DNA of 38,681 nt from Candidatus Methanofrustulum fimipullorum (GTDB lineage: Archaea > Halobacteriota > Methanosarcinia > Methanosarcinales > Methanosarcinaceae). The number at the start of each line of letters is the position of its first letter. Position 1 is the stretch's first letter. The notes beneath the pieces were generated by a model, which saw only the letters and a program-made list of their open reading frames with translations, was not told where the DNA came from and ran no database searches. Made by a program: the position numbers and the translations under genes. The DNA lies in assembly GCA_012518265.1 (NCBI GenBank), contig JAAYST010000069.1:1-38681 (forward strand), given 5' to 3'. This document shows positions 17,253 through 28,108 of the stretch, in pieces.

Positions 17253-17405
17253 ATAAATACCCGACTAAAATTTAAGTAAAACTGCAAAAACTTTTAAGTT
17301 TTAAAATTTTAAATTTTTTTTATTTAGATTTTTAAAATTTTTAAAAAGTTCCTTAAAAGTTTCTGCAGAACAAATTAAAAGGCATTGAAAATTCGAATAT
17401 TAAAA

Positions 17406-17864
17406 TTATTCGAATTCTTCATCACCGGAGACTATACATTCTCCACCGGCCGCTTCTATTTTTTCAATGGCCGATGCGGAGAATTCCGATGCCGTGACAC
17501 GAATTTTATTCGATACGTATCCCGAGCCAAGAACTTTGTCAATTCCTATACTGTCAAGATCGACAATGTATATATCGTCTTCTTTAGATATATAATCTGC
17601 TTCCGCTTCACAAAGGAACGAAACAAGTTCGTCAAGCTCGCCGACATTTACGACTGAAACGTGGCGGACTGCAGATTGAGGTAATGTAAATCCTTTTTCG
17701 ATATAACCTTTTCTGTAGCCCCCTTTCATCGCACGAACAAAATGGTGTTTGTTGGAACCAGCACGACCGCGACCTCCGCGATTTCCTGCACCGCGTCTGT
17801 TTTTGTGAGTACCGCCGCCACAAGTTCTCGAACCTCTGTATTTTTTCGTATTGATATGTGCCAT
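17406..17864 (-). CDS. rpl15: Large-subunit ribosomal protein uL15
   Basis: A 152-residue uL15 recognised by the conserved basic, glycine-rich N-terminus [20 protein letters not shown], which threads into 23S rRNA. ATG 17864 is chosen because GAGGTG lies 7 bases upstream and the conserved sequence starts there. An in-frame ATG at 17879 would overlap the uL30 stop and add five residues. It is the last ribosomal gene of the operon before secY. Confidence 0.96.
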   Translation of the reverse strand: MAHINTKKYRGSRTCGGGTHKNRRGAGNRGGRGRAGSNKHHFVRAMKGGYRKGYIEKGFTLPQSAVRHVSVVNVGELDELVSFLCEAEADYISKEDDIYIVDLDSIGIDKVLGSGYVSNKIRVTASEFSASAIEKIEAAGGECIVSGDEEFE

Positions 17865-17875
17865 TTTGATACACC

Positions 17876-18337
17876 TCATCTCATTTTATGAAGAAGAACT
17901 GAGATATCTTCTCCGTGATTTCCTAAAACACCGCCTTGCTGAACTGTTCTTTTAATTCCTGCATGGCCTTTTCTCGGCGGGTGCAATCTGAAGACAGGTT
18001 TTAACAACGGCACATCTTTAATCGAAACGTCTCCGTTGGAAATAGCTTCCGCCAACGATCCGAAATCGCTGTATTCCGTGTTTTCGGAAATATATTCGTT
18101 TGTAAGTCTTTCTCCGCCTTCAAGTCTTCCTCTGTTTTCAAGCAATGCTGCAATTTGTTCAGAGCCGACTTGACCGTAAGCGATGTAATCTTTAGATTTT
18201 AAAATCATTCCTTTGTAAACATCGTTTTCCGGCAAAAGCACACAGTGATTGACTTTGTGGAGACGAAGCATTTTTAACGTATCCTCAATTTCTTTTCTGA
18301 CTTTTGCGGATCCGCGTATACGAATTACGGCGTACAT
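17876..18337 (-). CDS. rpl30: Large-subunit ribosomal protein uL30
   Basis: A 153-residue archaeal-length uL30, much longer than the bacterial form of about 60. It has the N-terminal fold [17 protein letters not shown] and the archaeal tail [15 protein letters not shown]. Its ATG overlaps the uS5 stop by one base (TAATG), so translation is probably coupled. Confidence 0.96.
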   Translation of the reverse strand: MYAVIRIRGSAKVRKEIEDTLKMLRLHKVNHCVLLPENDVYKGMILKSKDYIAYGQVGSEQIAALLENRGRLEGGERLTNEYISENTEYSDFGSLAEAISNGDVSIKDVPLLKPVFRLHPPRKGHAGIKRTVQQGGVLGNHGEDISVLLHKMR

Positions 18338-18963
18338 TACGATACACCTCCGGTTTTCGGTTTTCTCATCGTATTGATATTGTCAAGTGCTACAAGCGTT
18401 GCTTTTGCAAAGTTTAAAGTCGTTCTTGTAGTTCCGAAAGTCTGTGTCCAAACGTCTCTAATGCCTGCTTTTTCCAACACTTTTTTAGCTGTGTCGGCCG
18501 CTGCAATTCCAAGACCTCTTGGAGCCGGAATGAGTGTAACAGTTACACTTCCTACTTTGCCGCTTACTTCATAAGGAACCGTATGCTCTTTTCCGCATGC
18601 ACATTCCCATGAACCGCAACCTCTTTGAATCTTTTTGATGTCGAGTTTTGCAGCCGCAATCGCTTTTTTAATAGCGTTTCCGACTTGAACGTCTTTTCCT
18701 TGACCAACGCCAACAAAACCGTCACCGTTTCCGATAATTACGGTTGCTCTAAACTTTACACGACGACCCGAGTCGGTCATCCTTTGAACCATGTTTATGT
18801 CCAATACTTCGTCTGTTAAATCCGGAAGTAAAATATCAACGATTTCAGGTTCTCTTAAAGGAAAACGGGATGCTAAAGCTTCATCCATAGTCGTAATTTC
18901 CCCGCTTGCAACAAGCTCTCCGAGTCTTGTTCTTGGGGTCCACTCATCACCTAAATATGCCAT
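18337..18963 (-). CDS. rps5: Small-subunit ribosomal protein uS5
   Basis: A 208-residue uS5 with the double-stranded RNA-binding-like part ([19 protein letters not shown]) and the archaeal cysteine stretch [16 protein letters not shown], followed by [16 protein letters not shown]. The protein helps decoding fidelity in the small subunit. AGGTGAT precedes the ATG. It ends on the uL30 start codon. Confidence 0.97.
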   Translation of the reverse strand: MAYLGDEWTPRTRLGELVASGEITTMDEALASRFPLREPEIVDILLPDLTDEVLDINMVQRMTDSGRRVKFRATVIIGNGDGFVGVGQGKDVQVGNAIKKAIAAAKLDIKKIQRGCGSWECACGKEHTVPYEVSGKVGSVTVTLIPAPRGLGIAAADTAKKVLEKAGIRDVWTQTFGTTRTTLNFAKATLVALDNINTMRKPKTGGVS

Positions 18964-18969
18964 TTATGA

Positions 18970-19488
18970 TCACCTGTACTCCGCAATTATATTTTCCTTG
19001 GCCGTTTCAAAAACGGACGAGATATCTCTATCATTGTATTCGGCGGAATCTTTACCGCTTATGCGTTCATCCGACGGGAAAACTGACGAATCGTGCGGAA
19101 CATCCACACCTGAGTCGACAATTCCTTTCAATGCGGCATAAATTCTGGAACCGTGCGTAGATGAATGAAGACCTATGTCCGCAATTCCTTCTTCGTATCC
19201 GCTTTTAAGACATCTGTAACCGAAAAGAAGTCCGGTCAAATATGCTGCTGTTGTATTTCCGGTCGGCCCCGTATATCCGAATTTCCCAAGCTCGGTCGAG
19301 ATGGCTGAAACATATGTTACATCGCCGACCGGAGTTGGGGCTATAAGCTGGATTTGGGTGTTTCTTGTGCTTTTGCGCACAACTATTCGGTCCCTCTTTG
19401 AAATGATTAGAGAAAGACGGGTGTGGTAATTGGTTTTCCCTTCTTTTCTTCTTCTCATGGGAACCTTATATCTTGGTCCTGTTGCCAT
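18970..19488 (-). CDS. rpl18: Large-subunit ribosomal protein uL18
   Basis: A 172-residue archaeal uL18, the 5S rRNA-binding protein. It shows [19 protein letters not shown] at the N-terminus and the conserved ITGL-type core ([18 protein letters not shown]). GAGGAG precedes the ATG. It is separated from eL19 by 99 AT-rich bases, one of the two largest gaps between ribosomal genes. Confidence 0.96.
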   Translation of the reverse strand: MATGPRYKVPMRRRKEGKTNYHTRLSLIISKRDRIVVRKSTRNTQIQLIAPTPVGDVTYVSAISTELGKFGYTGPTGNTTAAYLTGLLFGYRCLKSGYEEGIADIGLHSSTHGSRIYAALKGIVDSGVDVPHDSSVFPSDERISGKDSAEYNDRDISSVFETAKENIIAEYR

Positions 19489-19587
19489 AACTAGCTCCTC
19501 AACTTAAATTATTTAATTTAAACCTGTAAATAAAAAATATTAATTTTTTTGTATTTTATATTTTAAGATTTTTATTTAAGAACTTTA

Positions 19588-20034
19588 TCATTCTTTGTTT
19601 AAAGCATCGATTTGCGCTTTAAGGTGTGCTACGTTTCTGAATTCTCCGCCTTTTGCTTTTCTGTAGAATTTGCAATAGACGGTTTTGTCAATGGTTCCGT
19701 CTGCACGGCACTCTTTTAAATACTTTCTTTGAGCTCTGATTTTTTTCATCCATTGCTCTTTGCTGTTTGTACGAGCGCCTTTTGCTCCTTTTCTGGAACC
19801 GTGGCCTTTTCTGTGACCGTATTTTCGTTTTGCATCCAAAACTCTGGCACGACCGCGGCTTACGCCTTTTACGCGCTTTTCTTTGATCACGCCTTCATTT
19901 ATAAGATCGCGGATATCTTCACGAGTAATTGCACCTGAGATTTGTTCGGACGCTTCCGGATTCATCCAGACACGACCAAGACCGCAATCCAAAACTTTGG
20001 CTGCAAGTTTTTTCTGGTTTAAAAGATTAGCCAT
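19588..20034 (-). CDS. rpl19e: Large-subunit ribosomal protein eL19
   Basis: A 148-residue eL19, found only in archaea and eukaryotes. Diagnostic parts are [21 protein letters not shown], the basic [20 protein letters not shown] and the helical C-terminus. It contacts 23S rRNA and helps bridge the subunits. AAAGGAGTGA before the ATG overlaps the eL32 stop. Confidence 0.97.
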   Translation of the reverse strand: MANLLNQKKLAAKVLDCGLGRVWMNPEASEQISGAITREDIRDLINEGVIKEKRVKGVSRGRARVLDAKRKYGHRKGHGSRKGAKGARTNSKEQWMKKIRAQRKYLKECRADGTIDKTVYCKFYRKAKGGEFRNVAHLKAQIDALNKE

Positions 20035-20039
20035 TCAAA

Positions 20040-20471
20040 TCACTCCTTTTTGGACGGGTTTAAAACCTTAATACCAAATTCGGCCGCTCTTTCTTCAATC
20101 ATTGCTTTTTTACGAGCACCAACCTTTGAACCGATACGAATTGCTTCATATTCCGAGTCAACCAAAACGAGTTCATCCGGATTGTGAATAAGAATTTCGT
20201 CATATCCCGAAGGATGAAGACCTCTTACTGCAACCGGAGTTCTGTATCCGACTTTAACGGTCGGACCTTTGCTTACGATTCCTCGTCTTTGTTTACTTTG
20301 AAGTCCTCTCGGTCTTCTCCAGCTCGGACTTAAGCGTTTGAAAGCCGTATAGCAGTATCTGTTGAATGCAGGCTTCTTTCTTTTTTGAACTTTGCGGACA
20401 TTGAAAAGACGGCGAAATTCAGAAGACTGTTCCGAAGAAACTTCATATTCTATTGAATTTTCATCACTCAT
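20040..20471 (-). CDS. rpl32e: Large-subunit ribosomal protein eL32
   Basis: A 143-residue eL32, an archaeal-eukaryotic large-subunit protein. A variable acidic head (about 1-20) precedes the conserved [14 protein letters not shown] and [11 protein letters not shown] segments. It lies between uL6 and eL19 in the standard archaeal order. Confidence 0.96.
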   Translation of the reverse strand: MSDENSIEYEVSSEQSSEFRRLFNVRKVQKRKKPAFNRYCYTAFKRLSPSWRRPRGLQSKQRRGIVSKGPTVKVGYRTPVAVRGLHPSGYDEILIHNPDELVLVDSEYEAIRIGSKVGARKKAMIEERAAEFGIKVLNPSKKE

Positions 20472-20481
20472 TTAAATCACC

Positions 20482-21006
20482 TCATTTCTCCACAACATAA
20501 ATTCCGTCTTGGAATACACGCGGATCAAATCTTTTAATTCTGCATCTCTGTTCGATATTTGCCGTTGTTTGACCGACATCTTCTTTATTGATTCCGGAAA
20601 CGGTAACGGTATTTCCGCTGATTTTAACTTCTGTATCCCCAACAATTTTTGCGATACGATCAGCTTTTTCACCAAGGAAATTTCCGATAATAAATTTTTT
20701 GCCGTCAACTTTAGTCTGCATCGGAAAGTGAGAATATACAATCGTCATTTTGTATTCGAAACCGCTTGTGACACCCACAATCATATTATTCATATGAGAT
20801 GCAAAAGTTCCGACCATCGATTTATATTTGCGTTTCGAAGACGATGTGTCTATAACAATTGAATCGGGATGAACTTCGACATCGATTCCGGGATAGTAAA
20901 ACTCCCTTGTAAGTTCTCCTTTGGGCCCTTTGACTTTCATTATATGATTTTCATATGAAACGGTTACATCCGGCAAAATCTCTACTGTTTTTTGAAATTC
21001 CGACAT
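20482..21006 (-). CDS. rpl6: Large-subunit ribosomal protein uL6
   Basis: A 174-residue uL6 with the duplicated fold of this protein near the sarcin-ricin loop. It is recognised by VKGPKGELTREF and the second-repeat GINKEDVGQTTANIEQRCRI. The eL32 gene starts 11 bases downstream. Confidence 0.96.
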   Translation of the reverse strand: MSEFQKTVEILPDVTVSYENHIMKVKGPKGELTREFYYPGIDVEVHPDSIVIDTSSSKRKYKSMVGTFASHMNNMIVGVTSGFEYKMTIVYSHFPMQTKVDGKKFIIGNFLGEKADRIAKIVGDTEVKISGNTVTVSGINKEDVGQTTANIEQRCRIKRFDPRVFQDGIYVVEK

Positions 21007-21031
21007 TTAAATCACCTAAATCAACCTAAAA

Positions 21032-21424
21032 TCAATACACGTAAGCCAAAAGTTCTCCACCTACATTCATTTCAATAGCTTCCGCGTGAGATATGACACC
21101 TTTTGAAGTAGTCAAAATCAAAACACCGAAGTTTTTTGCAGGCAGGAAAGACTTTTCCCACTTTTCAATATCTTTTACAGAAACGGCATATCTCGGTTTT
21201 ACAGCACCGCAGACGTTTATTGAGCCGGACAACATAACTTCATAGAGTCCGCCTTTTCCGTCATCGATATATTCAAACGATGAAATATATCCGTTTTGTT
21301 TCATTACATTTAAAACATTACCTATAATCTTTGATGCCGGACGGACAACACACATCGGTTTTCCGACATTTTCGGCATTTTTAATAGTCGATAATGCATT
21401 AGCGAGAGGATCTAACAATACCAT
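21032..21424 (-). CDS. rps8: Small-subunit ribosomal protein uS8
   Basis: A 130-residue uS8, a primary 16S rRNA binder. It has [18 protein letters not shown] at the N-terminus and the conserved C-terminal STSKGVISH-like segment ([13 protein letters not shown]). The ATG is 10 bases past the uS14 stop. Confidence 0.96.
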   Translation of the reverse strand: MVLLDPLANALSTIKNAENVGKPMCVVRPASKIIGNVLNVMKQNGYISSFEYIDDGKGGLYEVMLSGSINVCGAVKPRYAVSVKDIEKWEKSFLPAKNFGVLILTTSKGVISHAEAIEMNVGGELLAYVY

Positions 21425-21433
21425 AATAATACC

Positions 21434-21586
21434 TCAGCTGAACTTATTAAAGCCCATTTTCGGAGCGACTTCGCGGAAACAGTGTCTGCACAAGTATATT
21501 CCGTACTTTCGTACGATAGCCTGTTTTCTTCCGCAGCGTTTACATTCGCTTGCGCCTCTTCCGAATCTTTTTTTAGTCTGTACCAT
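21434..21586 (-). CDS. rps14: Small-subunit ribosomal protein uS14, zinc-binding form
   Basis: A 50-residue uS14 with four zinc ligands, Cys15, Cys18, Cys33 and Cys36 (CKRC...CRHC), and the C-terminus [17 protein letters not shown] 21586 is chosen because GGAGGTC lies just upstream and the conserved protein begins there. The frame extends to 21640 inside the uL5 gene, but that extension is not conserved. The uL5 stop ends two bases before the ATG. Confidence 0.95.
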   Translation of the reverse strand: MVQTKKRFGRGASECKRCGRKQAIVRKYGIYLCRHCFREVAPKMGFNKFS

Positions 21587-21587
21587 T

Positions 21588-22109
21588 TTAAATGACCTCC
21601 ACGTTGTAGTTGTCTTCGAAGAAACTAATTGCTTCTTCACGAGTCATCCTGTGACTTCCCGGTATTTTTCTTCTGGCGATGCGCCTTTTGGCAATCCTTG
21701 CACCCGGTCTTTTAAGAACGGCAACTACGTCCATTCCGAAAACACCGATGTTCGGATCATATTTCATACCCGGAAAATCCGTATGCTCTTCAATACCGAA
21801 GGAGACATTTCCTGTGGCATCAAACTGGGAGCTGTTAAGAGTATTACCGATAATCTGAAGACTTGTTTCGAGGAAATTCTTCGCATTTTCTCCTCTCAAA
21901 GTAACTTTGCATCCGATCGGCTCTTTTTTACGAATACCGAATGCAGGTGCAGTCATTTTCGCGAATGCTCTAATGACTTTCTGCCCGGTAATTTGTTCGA
22001 GTATGTTTTCTGCATCAACCAAGTGTTGGCCGCTTTCTCCAACACCCATATGGACAACTACCTTATCAACTTTAGGAGATCTCATCGGGTTTTTTTCCGA
22101 ATTTGTCAT
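21588..22109 (-). CDS. rpl5: Large-subunit ribosomal protein uL5
   Basis: A 173-residue uL5, which binds 5S rRNA and touches the P-site tRNA. It shows [14 protein letters not shown], the [17 protein letters not shown] segment and the C-terminal [11 protein letters not shown]. It lies between eS4 and uS14 in the standard archaeal order. Confidence 0.96.
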   Translation of the reverse strand: MTNSEKNPMRSPKVDKVVVHMGVGESGQHLVDAENILEQITGQKVIRAFAKMTAPAFGIRKKEPIGCKVTLRGENAKNFLETSLQIIGNTLNSSQFDATGNVSFGIEEHTDFPGMKYDPNIGVFGMDVVAVLKRPGARIAKRRIARRKIPGSHRMTREEAISFFEDNYNVEVI

Positions 22110-22113
22110 AAGT

Positions 22114-22821
22114 TTATTCTCCCTGTGTTTCTATTTCAGGACTGTCCTCACCGATTACAAAAACATAGTTTTCAATAGTTTCGTATTCCTTACCAGAATT
22201 TTCGGAAGTAACCAAAACCATGTTGTTTTTTGAACTTCGAATGATTGCTATATCCTTTATTCGTCCTACATCTCCGTTGTGACGACCGCCGGTAATCATT
22301 ACAAGATTTCCGATCTTATATTCATACTTTTCAAGAATTTCCTTTTCAGGAACTGAAAGTTTGAGAGTATCTTTCGTCTTGTAATCGTTTGAACCGAGGA
22401 TATTTGTTCCGTCATTTAGGTTCAGTTGGACAAGACCGCCTTTTACGGTAGTCTTATTAAGAACTTTACAAAGTTTCCATTTTGCATCTTCTTTGCTTAT
22501 TGGATTTAAGTAAAGACGACCTTTGGAATCTTGTAAAACACGATAATATCGGTCTTCGTCGGGAATTGATACCACGTCGAATAAACCGACCGGAAACTTC
22601 AGACTTTTTCTGACTTTTCCGTCTACTAATATTTTACCTTCCGACAGTACACGAACTGCTTCTTTTGCAGTATCTACTACTTTTAACAAGTCTCTAATAA
22701 CTAATATAAGAGGGATACTGCTTTTCTTGTTGTGCGGACCGGGTGCTGTAGCCGTTACCCATTTGTTAGTTTTCTTGGGAACTCTTCGACCTGTAGGCAT
22801 TGACATTCTTTTTTGGTGCAT
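22114..22821 (-). CDS. rps4e: Small-subunit ribosomal protein eS4
   Basis: A 235-residue eS4, the archaeal-eukaryotic S4e with an S4 RNA-binding domain and a KOW motif. It has MHQKRMSMP at the start, the S4 domain [18 protein letters not shown], and the KOW-like [11 protein letters not shown] near the C-terminus. It ends 5 bases before uL5. Confidence 0.96.
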   Translation of the reverse strand: MHQKRMSMPTGRRVPKKTNKWVTATAPGPHNKKSSIPLILVIRDLLKVVDTAKEAVRVLSEGKILVDGKVRKSLKFPVGLFDVVSIPDEDRYYRVLQDSKGRLYLNPISKEDAKWKLCKVLNKTTVKGGLVQLNLNDGTNILGSNDYKTKDTLKLSVPEKEILEKYEYKIGNLVMITGGRHNGDVGRIKDIAIIRSSKNNMVLVTSENSGKEYETIENYVFVIGEDSPEIETQGE

Positions 22822-22826
22822 TCAAA

Positions 22827-23189
22827 TCACTCCTTGTTTCCTCTAATTGCAGCTTCTCTTTTTTTATCCTTCAATTCAAGTTTCGTAATTCTTACATTTG
22901 AAGGGGAAACCGGTCTTAAAATCTCTGTTCCGTCTACTTTTGTAACGATTACGCCTTGAATCGTGATACACATTCTTTTAAGATCAACCGATTCTACACG
23001 ACCCGAAACGCCTGCAAAGTCTCCTCGCATGACAGTTACTGTGTCACCGACAACGACCGGAGCGCTTCTTGTGTTGTATTTAGCTGAAAGTTCGGGACTG
23101 AGTCTTGCACCCATAAATTTTTGGCGAGTATGAAGGGGCGCGTTAAATCTCGCTTTTCTTTGTTTTCTTGGTTGTTTAGATTTAAACAT
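22827..23189 (-). CDS. rpl24: Large-subunit ribosomal protein uL24
   Basis: A 120-residue uL24, an early assembly protein of the large subunit. It has a basic N-terminal tail ([19 protein letters not shown]) and a KOW motif ([18 protein letters not shown]). Archaeal-type length. Confidence 0.96.
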   Translation of the reverse strand: MFKSKQPRKQRKARFNAPLHTRQKFMGARLSPELSAKYNTRSAPVVVGDTVTVMRGDFAGVSGRVESVDLKRMCITIQGVIVTKVDGTEILRPVSPSNVRITKLELKDKKREAAIRGNKE

Positions 23190-23201
23190 AAATTATCCAC
23201 C

Positions 23202-23600
23202 TCAGATAACAATGGAAGCGGTTGTTCCTATTCTCGGAAATCTTTCCGCCGCCTCTTTGGCAACCGGACCTTTAATATCCGTTCCTTTAGGAACTCCTGA
23301 CTCGTCTACGATTACAACTGCGTTGTCTTCAAATGAAACGCGGAGACCGTCCGGTCTTCTAATACTTTTCTTTTGACGAATAATAACTGCGGTCGTAATT
23401 TGTTTTCTCATCTCAGGCGTTCCTTTTTTAACGGATACGTAACAAATGTCGCCAACACCTGCTTTCGGGTATCTGTTTTTGACACCTCTGTATCTTTTAA
23501 CCGAAATTATTTGAACAACTTTTGCGCCTGTATTATCTACACAATCCAATAAAGCACCGGTATTTAATGCACGCGGAACGTTTGAGCGAATTCCCTTCAT
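23202..23600 (-). CDS. rpl14: Large-subunit ribosomal protein uL14
   Basis: A 132-residue uL14 with [19 protein letters not shown] and [18 protein letters not shown]. It forms part of an inter-subunit bridge. Its ATG overlaps the uS17 stop by four bases (ATGA), a sign of coupled translation. Confidence 0.97.
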   Translation of the reverse strand: MKGIRSNVPRALNTGALLDCVDNTGAKVVQIISVKRYRGVKNRYPKAGVGDICYVSVKKGTPEMRKQITTAVIIRQKKSIRRPDGLRVSFEDNAVVIVDESGVPKGTDIKGPVAKEAAERFPRIGTTASIVI

Positions 23601-23929
23601 TCGGAAGCCCCCTCAACTTTTACAACGACAAACGACTTTGTTTTGCTTAAGGGACGACATTCGGTAATAGTTACGACGTCGCCTTGTTTTGCATTTAAAC
23701 ATGGCGGGTTGTGTGCGTGCATTACGGTACGACGCTTTTCGTATCTGTTATATTTTGTAACCGTTGCTTGGTGTTGCCTTTCGATTACAACTGTTTTATC
23801 CATTTTGCTGCTTATCACGGTTCCGATAAGTGTTTGTCCGCGAACGGACAATTTACCGTGAAAAGGGCAATTTATATCATTACATTCATGTTCCGGTAAA
23901 GGAACATTTAATCCGATATCTTTTGACAT
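23597..23929 (-). CDS. rps17: Small-subunit ribosomal protein uS17
   Basis: A 110-residue archaeal uS17 with the OB-fold core [17 protein letters not shown] and the N-terminal C-x4-CPFHG segment typical of archaea. It binds helices in the 5' domain of 16S rRNA. It overlaps uL14 by four bases. Confidence 0.96.
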   Translation of the reverse strand: MSKDIGLNVPLPEHECNDINCPFHGKLSVRGQTLIGTVISSKMDKTVVIERQHQATVTKYNRYEKRRTVMHAHNPPCLNAKQGDVVTITECRPLSKTKSFVVVKVEGASE

Positions 23930-23939
23930 AACTGAAGCC

Positions 23940-24278
23940 TCAATTTCTGAATTTTCTTAAATTTTTTATCCTGTTTATCCGATTTTGGGGTTGTGAGAGC
24001 AATATATTTCCTTGTATTGTAACGGATATGCGGCCTGTTTCCGAGTTTTCCGGGAGTTTGAATGTGAATTCAGTCCCGGACTTCGGAACTGTTCTCAAGA
24101 AACCGGAAACTGTTTCGATTTGTAACGTATTTTTAGTCTCGTCAACGACGACACCGGACAAATCATTAAACGAAGGATCTTTAGGTCGTTTCGCACAAAC
24201 AAAAAGACCGATGAGCTCGTGAAACGGCAAAATTTCAGGAGTTATCGAAATTTCATTTCCGTTTTCATTAACATTCAT
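23940..24278 (-). CDS. rnp1: Ribonuclease P protein component 1 (Rpp29/Pop4 homologue)
   Basis: A 112-residue homologue of Rpp29, a protein cofactor of archaeal RNase P, which trims the 5' ends of tRNA precursors. The Sm-like core is seen in [48 protein letters not shown] and the basic tail. It sits between uL29 and uS17, its usual place in archaeal operons. No eIF1-like SUI1 gene, sometimes found beside it, fits in the 58-base gap upstream. GGAGGT precedes the ATG. Confidence 0.92.
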   Translation of the reverse strand: MNVNENGNEISITPEILPFHELIGLFVCAKRPKDPSFNDLSGVVVDETKNTLQIETVSGFLRTVPKSGTEFTFKLPENSETGRISVTIQGNILLSQPQNRINRIKNLRKFRN

Positions 24279-24336
24279 TTAAAAACCTCCGTTACGATTT
24301 ATCATTATTACAAATATAGTCCAATTTACTATCTAA

Positions 24337-24546
24337 TTATCTGATTCCTGATTGTGTTTCTGTTTGAATTGTTTTTATTCGTGCAATTGTTTTTTTAATT
24401 TCATTAATGCGACCGGGGTTTTCAGGTGCACCGCCGGCTGCCGTTAATGCTCTTTCACGAACAAGCTCGTTTTTGAGCTTTTTCAATTCGTCGTTTCTTT
24501 CGTTTTTTGACATTTTACGAATATCATTTGTACGAAGGATTGCCAT
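24337..24546 (-). CDS. rpl29: Large-subunit ribosomal protein uL29
   Basis: A 69-residue, two-helix uL29 at the exit of the peptide tunnel, with [20 protein letters not shown] and the conserved ELVRERA. ATG 24546 is chosen because AGGAGA lies upstream and the uS3 stop is 2 bases away. The frame extends to 24585 inside uS3, but that is not conserved. Confidence 0.94.
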   Translation of the reverse strand: MAILRTNDIRKMSKNERNDELKKLKNELVRERALTAAGGAPENPGRINEIKKTIARIKTIQTETQSGIR

Positions 24547-24548
24547 AA

Positions 24549-25463
24549 TTACTTCTCCTTGTGAACTCTGGCCATTGGATGCCAATAATCGTAGTTATCA
24601 TGTTTGTGCTGCCAAACGCCGTCAACGAGTCTTCTAACTTCATTGTCTTCGGAATCTTCGACTACAATAATGTCGGATTCGTCGCCTGTTGAAGTTTCGG
24701 CCTCGACTTCTGATACATCGTCTGCATCTTCTTCGTATGCTTTTTGTTCTGCTTCGGCTTCAACCGTTTCAGCTTTTACTTCATCCGAATCAATTTCTTC
24801 TGCGACAACCGCTTCAGCTTCAACTTCCGTTTCAGCGCCAACTGTTTCGGATTCCGCTTCAGGTGATACGATGTTTTCCATTTCAAACGCGTCAGGGAGA
24901 ACGGCACCCGGAGGTACAATTCTTACTTGACAGCCAATTGTTCCGAGTTTTTTAACCGCAACTGCGTAACCGACATCAACGATTTCGCTTGACGGGTGTC
25001 CGGAGTGTTTTATGTATCCGTCGATAAACTTCTCAACACGTGATCTTGCACCGGTAAGTTTTCCGGAAATTACAATTTCACAGCCGAGCGCACCTGATGC
25101 CATTATAGCACGAAGTGTGTTTGTTCCCGCTTTTCTGAAATACCAGCCTCTTTCAATCGATGTTGCAAGGCGGTTTGCCATAATTTGCGCGTTCAATTCG
25201 GACTTTTTAATTTCCTGTGCGTTTATTTGCGGATTATCGATTTCGAATTTTTCACCGATATCTCTGGTTAATTTTCGGATAACTTTTCCGGCACGACCGA
25301 TTACCATTCCCGGTTTTTCCGCATAAACGGTAATTTGTGTACCCATCGGAGTACGGCTTATATCCATTCCGCCATATCCCGAACGACCGAGTTCTTCTGC
25401 GAAAAACTCATCCAAAGATGACTTTGTATAACCTTCTTTTACAAACTTCTTTTCAACAGACAT
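24549..25463 (-). CDS. rps3: Small-subunit ribosomal protein uS3 with long acidic C-terminal extension
   Basis: A 304-residue uS3. Residues 1 to about 195 are the KH domain and C-terminal fold ([31 protein letters not shown]). After that comes an extension of about 105 residues rich in Glu, Ala and Val (about 200-280), ending in an aromatic, His-rich tail ([17 protein letters not shown]). Acidic extensions occur in uS3 of some methanogens; their role is not known. The conserved part is certain; the tail is unusual in composition. Confidence 0.95.
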   Translation of the reverse strand: MSVEKKFVKEGYTKSSLDEFFAEELGRSGYGGMDISRTPMGTQITVYAEKPGMVIGRAGKVIRKLTRDIGEKFEIDNPQINAQEIKKSELNAQIMANRLATSIERGWYFRKAGTNTLRAIMASGALGCEIVISGKLTGARSRVEKFIDGYIKHSGHPSSEIVDVGYAVAVKKLGTIGCQVRIVPPGAVLPDAFEMENIVSPEAESETVGAETEVEAEAVVAEEIDSDEVKAETVEAEAEQKAYEEDADDVSEVEAETSTGDESDIIVVEDSEDNEVRRLVDGVWQHKHDNYDYWHPMARVHKEK

Positions 25464-25465
25464 GA

Positions 25466-25918
25466 TTATTGCACCTCGCTTAAAATCATTTCAATATTTA
25501 CTGTTGTCGTGTTTTTAGGAGATGCTCGTCCGCGAGCTCTTGGGTACATTCCGCGAATAACCCTTCCTCTGTTTGCACGAGTTGAGGAAATGTACATTCT
25601 TGACGGTTCAAGTCCTTTGTACTCGGCGTTGTTTTCAGCATTTCTAAGAAGCTTTAAAACTTCGGCCGCCGCAAGGACAGGATATCCGCCTGCTGCCATC
25701 CCTTTTCTGTGTGCCGTTTTATCATTATGTCTTTTGTACGGAACAGCTTGTTCCATTTTTACTACCTGTTCCAAAAAAGATCTTGCTTCATCGACTTTCA
25801 TGCCTTTTATGTGATGGCATATTTCTCTTGTCTTTTTAAACGAGATATGTAATTCCGAGGCCATCGCTTTTGATTCCGTATCTTTGTCTGACGGCATTGC
25901 ATAATTTAATCTTCCCAT
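25466..25918 (-). CDS. rpl22: Large-subunit ribosomal protein uL22
   Basis: A 150-residue archaeal uL22, which lines the peptide exit tunnel. It has [20 protein letters not shown] and the conserved C-terminal [17 protein letters not shown] beta-hairpin region. GAGGTG precedes the ATG. Confidence 0.96.
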   Translation of the reverse strand: MGRLNYAMPSDKDTESKAMASELHISFKKTREICHHIKGMKVDEARSFLEQVVKMEQAVPYKRHNDKTAHRKGMAAGGYPVLAAAEVLKLLRNAENNAEYKGLEPSRMYISSTRANRGRVIRGMYPRARGRASPKNTTTVNIEMILSEVQ

Positions 25919-25929
25919 AAATTAACACC

Positions 25930-26340
25930 TCATTTCAACGGAACGAATTTGCTCGATCTGGTTGCACCGACTCCTGCGCTTCCGTGGTTTACACGTCCGC
26001 GTGTAGGAGCGAATTCGCCGATTCTGTGACCGACCATTTCGGGTTGCAACGAAACGTTTACGAATTTTTGTCCGTTGTATACCGATATGGATTTTCCGAT
26101 CATTTCAGGAAGAATCAAAAGCGAACGGTTGTGCGTTCTGACCGATTTTCCGGCTTTCATATCATCGAGAATTTTTTGTTGAAGATCAGAAAATCCTCTT
26201 TTAAGCGTTCTTCTGTCACGTGAAGGAAGAAGTTCAGCAAATTCTTCTATTGAGAGTTTCTGAAGCTCAGCAATTGTTTTGCCTCTGTAAGTATATTCTC
26301 CCTTACGTTTGGGTAATCTTGTGTTTACATTTCTTGCCAT
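25930..26340 (-). CDS. rps19: Small-subunit ribosomal protein uS19
   Basis: A 136-residue archaeal uS19 with an N-terminal extension of about 60 residues. The conserved core is [32 protein letters not shown] and a basic end. It lies in the head of the small subunit near the A site. Confidence 0.96.
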   Translation of the reverse strand: MARNVNTRLPKRKGEYTYRGKTIAELQKLSIEEFAELLPSRDRRTLKRGFSDLQQKILDDMKAGKSVRTHNRSLLILPEMIGKSISVYNGQKFVNVSLQPEMVGHRIGEFAPTRGRVNHGSAGVGATRSSKFVPLK

Positions 26341-26358
26341 ATTTACTTCACCTCATCC

Positions 26359-27075
26359 TCAGCGTTTCTTACCCGTCCTTCTTGCGGCGATGTGACCTAC
26401 TTTTGCACCCGGAGGAGCGTTTCTGCTTACAGTTGTTCCTCTGCTCGGATGTTGTCTGTTACCTCCACCGAAGGGGTGATCTCTCGGGTTCATTGCAACT
26501 GCTCTGACACGAGGGTAACGGGTTGCTCTAACTTTCATTTTATAAAATCTCTTTCCGGCTTTTAGGAAAGGTTTTTCTGTACGACCGCCGCCTGCAACGA
26601 TTCCTATTGTTGCACGGCAGTTCGGATTAAACCATTTCAAAGCGCCTGATGCCATTTGAACTGAAGTTCTGTCTTCTTCGTGTGCCACAACGGTTGCGTA
26701 AGTTCCGGTTGAACGAACGAATTTTCCGCCGTCCATCGGTCTTCCTTCTAAATTGCACACTTGAACCCCTTCCGGAATTTTGTAGAGAGGAAGAATATTA
26801 CCGCTCTTAATTTCGGCATCGGGTCCGCACATTACATCTGCTCCGACAGAAATTCCTTCTGTCGCAACAAGATATTGCTGCTCTCCGTCTTCGAATCTGA
26901 CTTTAATAATCGGAGCCGCTCTTGCCGGGTCGTGTTCAATGTCGATTACTTTTGCAACAATTGTATCTTCCAAGGAAGATTTCGGGTGCATAAGTTCCGC
27001 TTTATACTTATGAGAAGGTGCTCTGAATTTCGGGGAGCCTTTACCTCTTCTTTGTGAAATAATACGTTTTCCCAT
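26359..27075 (-). CDS. rpl2: Large-subunit ribosomal protein uL2
   Basis: A 238-residue uL2, needed for peptidyl-transferase centre structure and subunit association. It has the N-terminal [19 protein letters not shown] and the highly conserved [17 protein letters not shown], whose His lies near the catalytic centre. Confidence 0.98.
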   Translation of the reverse strand: MGKRIISQRRGKGSPKFRAPSHKYKAELMHPKSSLEDTIVAKVIDIEHDPARAAPIIKVRFEDGEQQYLVATEGISVGADVMCGPDAEIKSGNILPLYKIPEGVQVCNLEGRPMDGGKFVRSTGTYATVVAHEEDRTSVQMASGALKWFNPNCRATIGIVAGGGRTEKPFLKAGKRFYKMKVRATRYPRVRAVAMNPRDHPFGGGNRQHPSRGTTVSRNAPPGAKVGHIAARRTGKKR

Positions 27076-27084
27076 AAAACCACC

Positions 27085-27336
27085 TCATGCAAGTCCCAGT
27101 CTGGTTGCAATTTCGTGTGCGGCATCAGACTTTTTAAATGTAATTATTGCTTTTTTAAGACCGTTCATAGTCGTCATTGTATTAACGGAAGCGACTTCAA
27201 ATCCGTAAAGATCTTCAATGTCTTTTTTGATTTGCTTTTTGTTTGCTCTGAAATCGACAATAACTTGGAGCTTGCCTTCTTCCATTAAATTCATTGCTTT
27301 TTCTGTAATAAACGGATATTGTACTACATCCTTCAT
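27085..27336 (-). CDS. rpl23: Large-subunit ribosomal protein uL23
   Basis: An 83-residue uL23 at the tunnel exit, a docking site for the signal recognition particle and the translocon. It shows [21 protein letters not shown] and [18 protein letters not shown]. The start ATG overlaps the uL4 stop (ATGA). Confidence 0.96.
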   Translation of the reverse strand: MKDVVQYPFITEKAMNLMEEGKLQVIVDFRANKKQIKKDIEDLYGFEVASVNTMTTMNGLKKAIITFKKSDAAHEIATRLGLA

Positions 27337-28100
27337 TCAAAACCACCTCTGTTAAGAGCTTCTATTGCGGATTTGGTCCAAACTGTCAAGCGACCTGCGT
27401 GTGTTCCGGGTGCGAGCAATTCGGCGTTCAAATTGTAAACGGTAGAAACGTCAACACCGGGCAAGTTTCTTGCGGCCAACATTGCTGCGCATTCTGATCC
27501 TGTTACAACGAGAATACTCTTTTTGTGTTTGTATTTACGTCCTCTTGTTTTTCCGCGTCCTGCACGTATTTTGCGTCCGTGTTTTGCACGAAGAATGTCG
27601 TCGTAAACGCCTACCGCTTTTAAGAAAGCAACGACGTCTTTTGTTTTGTTTAGATTTTCAAATGCATCTTCCGCAACTACCGGGAAGCAGTCTCCACCGA
27701 AAATATGACCTCTCATAATTACGAGATCTTCGTTTGCGGTTGCCGCAATTGCGGATCTTATTGCCAAACGTCTTTCTTTTTTGTTAATTTTCTCGGTATA
27801 ATCTTTTTCGGGTTTTGGAGGATGTGCACGTCTTCCGCCGACAGCCGACGGGATACGAGCCGCTTTTGAGCTGTTTACGATACGGGGAACGTGTGATGCG
27901 CCGCGACCTGAACCCCAGCCTCTGGCTGACGTTTGCATTCCTGCGTAAAGGGTCGGGCCGTAGGGTTGTCTTCTTGCCGCTTGGGCTGAATGGACCGCTC
28001 TTTTAATCAAATCCGGGCGGTAAGATTCCAAAAATACCGGCGGCAATTCTATATCGTCTATTGCGTTTCCGGACAAATCAAAAACTTTAGTTTTAATCAT
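27333..28100 (-). CDS. rpl4: Large-subunit ribosomal protein uL4
   Basis: A 255-residue archaeal uL4, whose long basic loop reaches into the exit tunnel. It has [18 protein letters not shown], the loop [19 protein letters not shown] and the conserved C-terminal [18 protein letters not shown]. It overlaps uL23 by four bases. Confidence 0.97.
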   Translation of the reverse strand: MIKTKVFDLSGNAIDDIELPPVFLESYRPDLIKRAVHSAQAARRQPYGPTLYAGMQTSARGWGSGRGASHVPRIVNSSKAARIPSAVGGRRAHPPKPEKDYTEKINKKERRLAIRSAIAATANEDLVIMRGHIFGGDCFPVVAEDAFENLNKTKDVVAFLKAVGVYDDILRAKHGRKIRAGRGKTRGRKYKHKKSILVVTGSECAAMLAARNLPGVDVSTVYNLNAELLAPGTHAGRLTVWTKSAIEALNRGGFE

Positions 28101-28108
28101 GTTTCATC

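Noticed and set aside
21587-21640. N-terminal extension of uS14
   Set aside because: It lies inside uL5; the ribosome-binding site and the conserved N-terminus support ATG 21586.
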